From the NCBI GenBank assembly GCA_002396505.1, contig DGYA01000022.1, positions 1 to 18,498 on the forward strand: a stretch of DNA of 18,498 nucleotides. Direction: 5' to 3'. Each line of letters opens with the position of its first letter. The stretch's first letter is position 1. The notes beneath the pieces were generated by a model, which was not told the DNA's origin, did no database searches, and saw only the letters and a program-made list of their open reading frames with translations. Below, piece by piece: positions 14,927-18,498 of this stretch. Both the position numbers and the translations under genes were made by a program. This DNA comes from Cyanobacteria bacterium UBA5018. GTDB taxonomy: Bacteria > Cyanobacteriota > Cyanobacteriia > PCC-6307 > Cyanobiaceae.

Positions 14927-15497
14927 GTTCGCACCGCAGCCAGGCCTGCCTCGCTGCCGGGTCGTGCCGCAGTCCGAGCTGGCCAGGCAACGGCCGCGCC
15001 GCTGGGGCGCCGCCCGCCCCTGATTGCGATCGGCGCCTCCACCGGCGGGCCTCTCGACAGCCTTCGTGGTGGTGCAACACATCGATGCCCAGTTCGCGCC
15101 GGGGCTGGTGAGCTGGCTGAATGGCCAGATCCCCATGCCGGTGATCCCGGCCGAGCCCGGCAAGGCCCCGCTGCCTGGCACGGTGTGCCTCTCGATCACC
15201 AACGACCATCTGGTGGTGGAGGCCAATGGCCGGTTTGCCCATGTGGCCGAACCGATCGAGGAGCCCTACCGCCCCTCGGTGAATGTGTTTTTCCAGAGCC
15301 TGGTGCGCCACTGGCGGGCGCCGGGCCAGGCGGTGCTGCTCACCGGCATGGGCCGGGCTGGCTGGCACACGATCGCCCAGGATGAAGCCAGCTCCGTGGT
15401 GTACGGCATGCCCAAGGCCGCCGCCGAACTTGGTGCTGCCATCGAGATCCTGGCCGCCGGCGCTATTGCCCCCAGCCTGCTGCGGCATGCCCGCTAG
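14925..15497 (+). pseudogene. Decayed CheB/WspF-type protein-glutamate methylesterase remnant
   Basis: Remnant of a chemosensory methylesterase, closest in wording to WspF (VVVQHIDAQFAPGLVSWL, YRPSVNVFFQSLVRHW, LLTGMGR, HTIAQDEASSVVYGMPKAAAELGAA). An Ala/Pro/Arg-rich interdomain linker (about 14925-15018) precedes LIAIGASTGGP (15020-15052), which carries the nucleophile Ser. About 15-20 residues are then missing, and the sequence resumes in another frame at STAFVVVQH (catalytic His present). A second loss of about 10-12 residues after TGMGR removes the DG that holds the catalytic Asp, so the enzyme would be dead even if translated. The response-regulator receiver domain is absent; the 5' side joins an unrelated minus-strand fragment. 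The stop is at 15495-15497. No other chemosensory genes are nearby. Confidence 0.82.
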
Positions 15498-15518
15498 CAT
15501 CACGTTCCTGAAATTGCA

Positions 15519-15524
15519 TATAAA
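15519..15524 (+). promoter_or_regulatory. Possible -10 element (TATAAA) for the YqhA-family gene
   Basis: TATAAA lies 34 bp before the ATG in an AT-rich pocket just after the CheB remnant. No good -35 hexamer lies at the usual distance. Confidence 0.25.
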
Positions 15525-15558
15525 GCATCTAAGCGGCACAACCCCCTAAGGTCGCGCC

Positions 15559-16107
15559 ATGAACTACCCCCCCACCACCTCCCGCAAGCGCTTTGAACAA
15601 GGGTTCGAGCGCTGGCTCTGGCGTATACGCCTGATCGCGATCGTGCCCGTGGTGATGAGCCTGGTTAGTACGGCCGCCTCTTTCGTGCTGGGCACCGGGG
15701 AGATCTTCAAGGCCTTGCACAAGATCTTCAGCGGCCAGATCGAACCGAAAGGGGAGGCCAAGCTGTTGGCTGAATTGGTCTCAGGGGTGGATCTCTACCT
15801 GATCGGCATCGCCCTGCTGATCTTTGGCTACGGCGTCTATGAACTGCTGATCTCAGACATCGAAGCGGCTAGAGGACACGATCAGAACAGCGGTGGATTG
15901 TTGGACATCCGCAGCCTCGATGGCCTCAAGGAGAAGCTGGTCAAGGTGATCATCGTCGCCCTGATCGTGGCGGCGTTCAAGGCGATGCTGAGCTTCCAGA
16001 TCAAGGACGGCTCCTCCCTGGCCTATTTCTGCGTGAGCGTGTTGCTGCTGGCGATCAGCGGTTACCTGGTGACCGGAGGCATCCCTGGCTCCCGGGGGCC
16101 AAAATGA
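15559..16107 (+). CDS. YqhA/UPF0114-family membrane protein
   Basis: Small integral membrane protein of uncertain function, 182 aa, as is typical for the family. Diagnostic stretches: FERWLWRIRLIAIVPVVMSLV (membrane segment 1, about 23-46), VDLYLIGIALLIFGYGVYELLIS (segment 2, about 76-98), the conserved block LLDIRSLDGLKEKLVKVI just before segment 3 (about 124-142), and segment 4 (about 152-171). Start ATG at 15559 has TAAGG about 8 nt upstream. It is followed 35 bp later by another small membrane protein gene on the same strand, so the two may be cotranscribed. Confidence 0.88.
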   Translation: MNYPPTTSRKRFEQGFERWLWRIRLIAIVPVVMSLVSTAASFVLGTGEIFKALHKIFSGQIEPKGEAKLLAELVSGVDLYLIGIALLIFGYGVYELLISDIEAARGHDQNSGGLLDIRSLDGLKEKLVKVIIVALIVAAFKAMLSFQIKDGSSLAYFCVSVLLLAISGYLVTGGIPGSRGPK

Positions 16108-16142
16108 CGACCACGGTCACCGAGTTAATTCACTAAAAGTTC

Positions 16143-16490
16143 ATGGATCAAACTAAAAGCAACCAAGTGGGCCGCGATCTCTCTGGCAGCGACCCAGTTG
16201 GCAGTGATCAAGTGGGCAGCTATCCAGTTGAAAAATATCCAGCTGGAAACTATCCAGGTGAGCATCCGTCAGCTGTTGGCTCGATCTGGCAGCTAAAACC
16301 CTGGTGGTGTCAACCCTGGAGCATCCTGCTCACCGGTGCGGCGATGATTTTGGCCAGCTGGCTGGGGTTGCACCGGCTGTGGATTACGGCGCCGCTGAGC
16401 TGCGCCGTACTGCTGTGGTGGTGGCTATTCCTGCTGGTGGTGCCCGCCGGCTATCGCCAGCAAATGGAGGCCGAGCGGCCACTGAGCTGA
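16143..16490 (+). CDS. Small cyanobacterial membrane protein (probable DUF6737-type) with repeat-encoded N-terminus
   Basis: The 115-aa protein has two parts. Residues 5-44 are a pentapeptide series (KSNQV, GRDLS, GSDPV, GSDQV, GSYPV, EKYPA, GNYPG, EHPSA) encoded by an eight-unit 15-bp tandem array. Residues 47-105 are the conserved-looking part: SIWQLKPWWCQPWSILLTG followed by two membrane helices (about 61-78 and 84-103) and a short cytoplasmic tail. The KPWWCQPWSI motif recalls small cyanobacterial proteins annotated as DUF6737; I hold that assignment as likely but not certain. Function is unknown. The ATG at 16143 is the only upstream ATG, so the array is probably translated; the conserved part alone would need a non-ATG start. 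Confidence 0.7.
   Translation: MDQTKSNQVGRDLSGSDPVGSDQVGSYPVEKYPAGNYPGEHPSAVGSIWQLKPWWCQPWSILLTGAAMILASWLGLHRLWITAPLSCAVLLWWWLFLLVVPAGYRQQMEAERPLS
16155..16274 (+). repeat. Eight-unit 15-bp tandem array encoding a pentapeptide N-terminus
   Basis: Eight in-frame 15-bp units, best conserved in the middle (GGCAGCGACCCAGTT, GGCAGTGATCAAGTG, GGCAGCTATCCAGTT). Most differences between units change the amino acid. Confidence 0.85.
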
Positions 16491-16493
16491 GCT

Positions 16494-16521
16494 GAGAGCC
16501 TTGGCCAGCTTTTCTGCTCTC
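16494..16521. terminator. Inverted repeat in the convergent gap after the small membrane protein
   Basis: GAGAGC (16494-16499) pairs with GCTCTC (16516-16521) around a 16-nt loop that contains TTTT. It sits between two convergent genes and could terminate in either direction; the long loop makes it weak. Confidence 0.25.
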
Positions 16522-16536
16522 CAGCTCTGGGCAGAT

Positions 16537-16704
16537 TCAGGAGGTGGGCTGCATCAGGCCGCCACCGGGACTGGAGTCGTCGTCGTCATTATTTTCCTTG
16601 CCTGCCTGGTTGAGGGCATAGATGGCCAGGGCCAGCAGGCTCACCAGGGCGGAGACCAGGGCCGGGACATCGAGGCCGGAATCCAGGACGATCAGCTCAC
16701 CCAT
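16537..16704 (-). CDS. Small single-span membrane protein with acidic tail (55 aa, unassigned)
   Basis: Short frame from the ATG at 16704: an N-terminal stretch GELIVLDSGLDVPALV, one predicted membrane helix (about 13-33, ending LALAIYAL), then a polar tail with NDDDDSS and PGGGLMQPTS. The longer open frame to 16923 has no protein-like character and crosses the promoter region, so I prefer the short form. A TACAAT element within a dyad lies 27 nt upstream of the ATG, which supports expression. Size and topology resemble small cyanobacterial thylakoid or membrane proteins, but I see no match to PsbX, PsbY, Psb30, PetM or PetG. Function is unknown. Confidence 0.5.
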   Translation of the reverse strand: MGELIVLDSGLDVPALVSALVSLLALAIYALNQAGKENNDDDDSSPGGGLMQPTS

Positions 16705-16721
16705 GCTGGAACTGTTGCGAA

Positions 16722-16742
16722 GTTCGTACGATTGTAACGAAC
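16722..16742 (-). promoter_or_regulatory. Dyad symmetry around a TACAAT -10-like element
   Basis: GTTCGT (16722-16727) and ACGAAC (16737-16742) form a perfect 6-bp inverted repeat separated by 9 bp, enclosing TACAAT on the minus strand (16736-16731). Placement just upstream of the 55-aa gene suits a promoter with an overlapping operator. No clear -35 is seen. Confidence 0.35.
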
Positions 16743-16817
16743 GATTGCGCCCTTCCTGAGAGCCGCTGGGCCATCGGCCTGGCTGGCTGGGTCTGCCTGT
16801 GCCGAAATGCTGGCAAT

Positions 16818-16860
16818 GCAGGGCTCCAGGCAGGCCCCATCGAAGAGATGCCTGCCCTGC
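16818..16860. other. Strong imperfect hairpin in the gene-free stretch
   Basis: GCAGGGC (16818-16824) pairs with GCCCTGC (16854-16860); inside, AGGC and ATC (16832-16841) pair with GAT and GCCT (16847-16853) around a GAAGA loop. The 3' arm is contiguous and the 5' arm has a bulge. Function unknown. Confidence 0.35.
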
Positions 16861-17087
16861 TTGCTCTCTCATTGGGCGTGTCGCACCCTGGCTGACACCT
16901 GGGCCTCCGGGTCCACCCCGCAAAAGTTGGCGGCAGCCATACCCTCACCACCACCACGTGGCGATCAGGTACTGAAGACTAATCATCTGATCGGGAGTGT
17001 GGCTGGATTCTTGCCTCAGGATTGCCAATCGGCCTAATAAGTGGACTTGATCGGAATCGAGGCTGGCAGTCACCGTGGCGGAGTGGC

Positions 17088-17114
17088 TAGCGCCAAGGCT
17101 GTTAATGGGCGCTA
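17088..17114. other. Perfect 7-bp inverted repeat
   Basis: TAGCGCC (17088-17094) and GGCGCTA (17108-17114) with a 13-nt loop. It may be an outer part of the structured element that follows. Confidence 0.3.
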
Positions 17115-17126
17115 TGGCTTGGGGGG

Positions 17127-17197
17127 AGCGGCTGGGGAGTGGGCTGCGGATACTGCCAGCTGATGGCCCCCTTTGGGGTCAGGCTCGCCCCAGCGCT
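17127..17197 (+). ncRNA. Candidate structured RNA, possible three-way junction
   Basis: An outer helix pairs AGCG-G-CTGGGG (17127-17137) with CCCCAGCGCT (17188-17197), 10 bp with one bulged G. Two inner helices fit between: GCTG (17143-17146) with CAGC (17157-17160), and CTGA/CCCC (17160-17171) with GGGG/TCAG (17175-17182), which share one base at the junction. It matches no riboswitch or known cyanobacterial RNA I can name, and GC-rich DNA gives fortuitous pairing, so confidence is low. The strand is a guess from the downstream plus-strand gene. Confidence 0.28.
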
Positions 17198-17233
17198 GCT
17201 TGCATCGGTGAAACCCTGGGCGCAGTGATGCCC

Positions 17234-17265
17234 TGAGTGCCCCTAGTGGGCGTTAAGGGGGCTCA
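17234..17265 (+). other. Hairpin in the leader of the 81-aa membrane protein gene
   Basis: TGAG-TG-CCCC pairs with GGGG-G-CTCA (8 bp interrupted by a small bulge or internal loop) around a 13-nt loop, ending 63 bp before the ATG at 17329. It could be a 5'-UTR structure or an attenuator stem; there is no T-run. Confidence 0.28.
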
Positions 17266-17328
17266 TCTAGGAATAATCGGCGCAGCCGCTCCCTAACCTC
17301 GCCAGGATTGGAGTTTCCAGTTCTCGCC

Positions 17329-17574
17329 ATGCTGCCCCCCAGTCCCTTTTGTCTCCTTAAAGCCGCCAAAATTGCTGGCCTGCAGGCCACGGTGCTGCTG
17401 CTGCTCACCATGCTGATCAAGGCCAAGATCCGCATCACCGCCTTCTCAGCGCTGGGCCTGTTCCTGCTGCTGCTGCAGACGCTGGTGTTCCTGGCCGTCA
17501 GCGCTGGCCTGGGACTGGCGGCTGGTGGCGCAGCGCTCTACGTGAGCCAGCAGCGGCGCCCCGCGGCGGCCTGA
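17329..17574 (+). CDS. Small hydrophobic protein (81 aa, unassigned)
   Basis: Frame from the ATG at 17329; a TTG at 17308 would add seven residues. It carries two likely membrane segments, about 17-29 (AGLQATVLLLLTM) and 41-68 (FSALGLFLLLLQTLVFLAVSAGLGLAAG), separated by a basic loop with KAKIR, and a short tail ending QQRRPAAA. The composition is highly hydrophobic and codon use matches neighbouring genes. I do not recognise a family. It lies 90 bp upstream of another small membrane protein on the same strand. Translation could also begin at the internal ATG just before the KAKIR loop, leaving a single-span protein. Confidence 0.5.
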   Translation: MLPPSPFCLLKAAKIAGLQATVLLLLTMLIKAKIRITAFSALGLFLLLLQTLVFLAVSAGLGLAAGGAALYVSQQRRPAAA

Positions 17575-17664
17575 TCGCCGGCCGTAATGCTTGGCCCCAA
17601 CATGGGGAATGCCTATTGCAACGCCGGCATCGCAAGGCATCCTTGGAGAACGTGAGGGCAACCG

Positions 17665-17859
17665 ATGAGTGATCACAGCAACCAACAGCTCACGACCCGA
17701 GAAATGGTTCGGGCTCACGCCTATCCCGTGCTCGCCGCGGTGAGCACCGTGGCACTGGTGGTGATTGCAGCCAGCCTCGTGCCCATCGCCAGACAGGCGG
17801 ATCACATGAATCGCTGTCTTGCTGTGCCCGCCAGCCCGGGCTGCCAGCGATTCCGTTGA
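17665..17859 (+). CDS. Small single-span membrane protein (64 aa, picocyanobacterial type, unassigned)
   Basis: ATG at 17665 is preceded by GAGGG about 8 nt upstream, a good ribosome-binding site. The N-terminal polar part (SDHSNQQLTTREMVRAHAY) leads into one membrane helix (about 21-43, PVLAAVSTVALVVIAASLVPIA) followed by a short external tail, RQADHMNRCLAVPASPGC, with two cysteines. Many picocyanobacteria encode small proteins of this layout (TTRE-x-VRAHAYP, then one helix ending near LVPIA, then a Cys-containing tail), but I cannot name a family with certainty. Confidence 0.65.
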   Translation: MSDHSNQQLTTREMVRAHAYPVLAAVSTVALVVIAASLVPIARQADHMNRCLAVPASPGCQRFR

Positions 17860-18157
17860 AGGCACCGCACTGGCTTGCGTTGGGGGCTAGAGCAACCCTG
17901 GCAACGCCGTGATCGTGTTCAGATCAGCTGTCGCCCCCCGCGCCGTATCCAACCATGGGCAGCCGGCGATGCGGAACGTCAGCCGTAGAGGCAGATGCGG
18001 TAGATCCGGAGCTGATCAACACCACCTTGATCCGCTGCAACAGCATCATGCGGAGCACGACACTCCACTGGCCGAGAGGGCCATGTAGGCCCTTTTTACT
18101 GTGCGACTTGATCCACCCACCCAGCGATCTATGGTGAGGTTGTTACAGGTGAATCCC
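17860..18157. other. Intergenic region before the AbrB-type gene
   Basis: No convincing gene. A 60-codon open frame at 17955-18137 is crossed by the intrinsic terminator at 18077-18097 and is not accepted. A possible promoter for the downstream gene is TTGATC (18108-18113) and TATGGT (18130-18135) with 16-bp spacing. Confidence 0.5.
18077..18097 (+). terminator. Intrinsic terminator AGGGCC-ATGTA-GGCCCT-TTTT
   Basis: A perfect 6-bp GC-rich stem (18077-18082 with 18088-18093), a 5-nt loop and a run of five T. It is the clearest Rho-independent terminator in the window. It ends transcription arriving from the plus-strand small-protein genes, insulating the AbrB-type gene. Confidence 0.75.
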
Positions 18158-18498
18158 ATGCTCACAGGTTCTGATCTACTCGCCAAGGTCAAAGAGCTGG
18201 GCGATGTCTCCAAATCTGATCTGGTCCGCAGCTGCGGCTATGTGAGCAGCAGGAAGGATGGCGCCGAGCGCCTGAACTTCACCGCGTTCTACGAGGCCCT
18301 GCTGGAGGCCAAGGGCGTCAGTCTCGGGGCCGATGCTGGCGGCAAAGGCCGTGGCAAAGGCGGCCGCAAGCTCAGCTACACCACCAAGGTGCAGTTCAAC
18401 GGCAACCTGATGGTGGGCAAGGCCTACACCGCCATGCTCGATCTCAAGCCTGGCGATGAATTCGAAATCAAGCTCGGCCGCAAGCAGATCCGCCTGAT
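18158..18498 (+). CDS. cyAbrB-type transcriptional regulator, runs off the right edge
   Basis: Cyanobacterial AbrB-like DNA-binding protein; family members regulate carbon and nitrogen genes and others. I chose ATG at 18158 with AGGTG about 8 nt upstream; an in-frame ATG at 18131 would add nine residues. The 113 codons seen include an N-terminal conserved helical part (LLAKVKELGDVSKSDLVRSCGY, then FTAFYEALLEAKG), a Gly/Lys linker (GGKGRGKGGRK) and the C-terminal AbrB/SpoVT-like fold (LSYTTKVQFNGNLMVGKAYT, then LKPGDEFEIKLGRKQIRLI). This order, with the swapped-hairpin domain at the C-terminus, is the cyanobacterial arrangement. Only the last few residues should be missing. Confidence 0.92.
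   Translation, partial: MLTGSDLLAKVKELGDVSKSDLVRSCGYVSSRKDGAERLNFTAFYEALLEAKGVSLGADAGGKGRGKGGRKLSYTTKVQFNGNLMVGKAYTAMLDLKPGDEFEIKLGRKQIRL

Larger units (their letters stand above)
16705..17307. other. Gene-free 600-bp stretch with several hairpins
   Basis: I find no convincing protein gene here on either strand; the open frames lack plausible composition or context. There is no tRNA T-loop signature, and no rnpB, SRP or tmRNA motif that I recognise. The stretch holds the dyad/promoter at 16722-16742 and inverted repeats at 16818-16860, 17088-17114, 17127-17197 and 17234-17265, listed separately where worthwhile. It separates the minus-strand 55-aa gene from the plus-strand 81-aa gene, so both promoters lie inside it. 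Confidence 0.6.

Noticed and set aside
8342..15558. Double-glycine bacteriocin precursor genes near the exporter
   Set aside because: I looked for short frames with a leader ending in GG or GA near 8342-8467 and 13380-15558 and found none that I could support.
16807..17037. 76-codon plus-strand frame in the gene-free stretch
   Set aside because: It has no ribosome-binding site, odd Cys/Trp/Pro composition, no hydrophobic or conserved pattern, and crosses the 16818-16860 hairpin.
17100..17260. Cobalamin-type riboswitch suggested by TCGGTGAAACCC at about 17204-17215
   Set aside because: The other conserved blocks (GCAACTGT-like and GCCACTG-like boxes in the right order) are not present, and the downstream gene is not a B12-related function I can recognise.
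17955..18137. 60-codon plus-strand open frame
   Set aside because: It is crossed by a textbook intrinsic terminator (18077-18097), has no ribosome-binding site and no protein-like features.
1..18498. tRNA, rRNA, tmRNA, RNase P RNA, insertion sequences
   Set aside because: No T-loop/anticodon arrangement, conserved RNA motif, transposase frame or terminal inverted repeat was recognised on either strand.

Overview
The window looks like chromosomal DNA of a GC-rich picocyanobacterium, most probably a freshwater Cyanobium/Synechococcus-type organism. Support comes from a cyanobacterial-type AbrB regulator at the right edge, IspG, a C-terminal processing protease, a small membrane protein carrying a KPWWCQPWSI motif, a large cyclic-nucleotide-domain/ABC exporter of the kind common in cyanobacteria, and two perfect HIP1 octamers (GCGATCGC). 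The genus is an inference; no rRNA or tRNA gene was seen.

Layout, left to right. (1) 1-3227, minus strand: a phosphonate/phosphite-type ABC importer, phnD (binding protein), phnC (ATPase) and phnE (permease, running off the left edge). phnC and phnE overlap by ATGA. A 364-bp gap between phnD and phnC is filled by a 10-unit 15-bp tandem repeat. (2) 3457-4620 minus: a class I aminotransferase. (3) 4811-8341 plus: a family-4 Fe-S uracil-DNA glycosylase, ispG and an S41 processing protease. (4) 8468-13379 minus: a tightly coupled type I secretion operon (parvulin-like PPIase, then a CNB/C39-like/ABC exporter, then an HlyD adaptor). Upstream on the same strand lie an 85-codon orphan reading frame, a SapC-family gene and another orphan C-terminus. 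(5) 14925-15497 plus: a decayed CheB/WspF-type methylesterase that has lost its active-site Asp and carries a frameshift. (6) 15559-17859: small membrane proteins (YqhA/UPF0114, a probable DUF6737-type protein, and three unassigned proteins of 55, 81 and 64 aa) with a 600-bp gene-free stretch rich in hairpins. (7) 18158 to the right edge: a cyAbrB-type regulator preceded by a clear intrinsic terminator.

The most unusual property is a set of degenerate tandem arrays, each with its own unit but usually 15 bp long (also 9, 12, 18 and about 14-16 bp). They sit at gene ends, in intergenic gaps and in a protein linker. They form the N-terminus of PhnE and of a small membrane protein, the C-terminus of PhnC and of the uracil-DNA glycosylase, and the apparent start of the glycosylase. 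Because unit lengths are mostly multiples of three, arrays can be absorbed into reading frames.

The secretion operon is the best candidate for a functional system. Its ABC protein has an N-terminal cyclic-nucleotide-like domain without the usual phosphate-binding Arg, and a C39-like domain in which all three catalytic positions appear substituted. That suggests export without leader cleavage, with the cargo either encoded elsewhere or represented by the broken or unassigned genes beside sapC.
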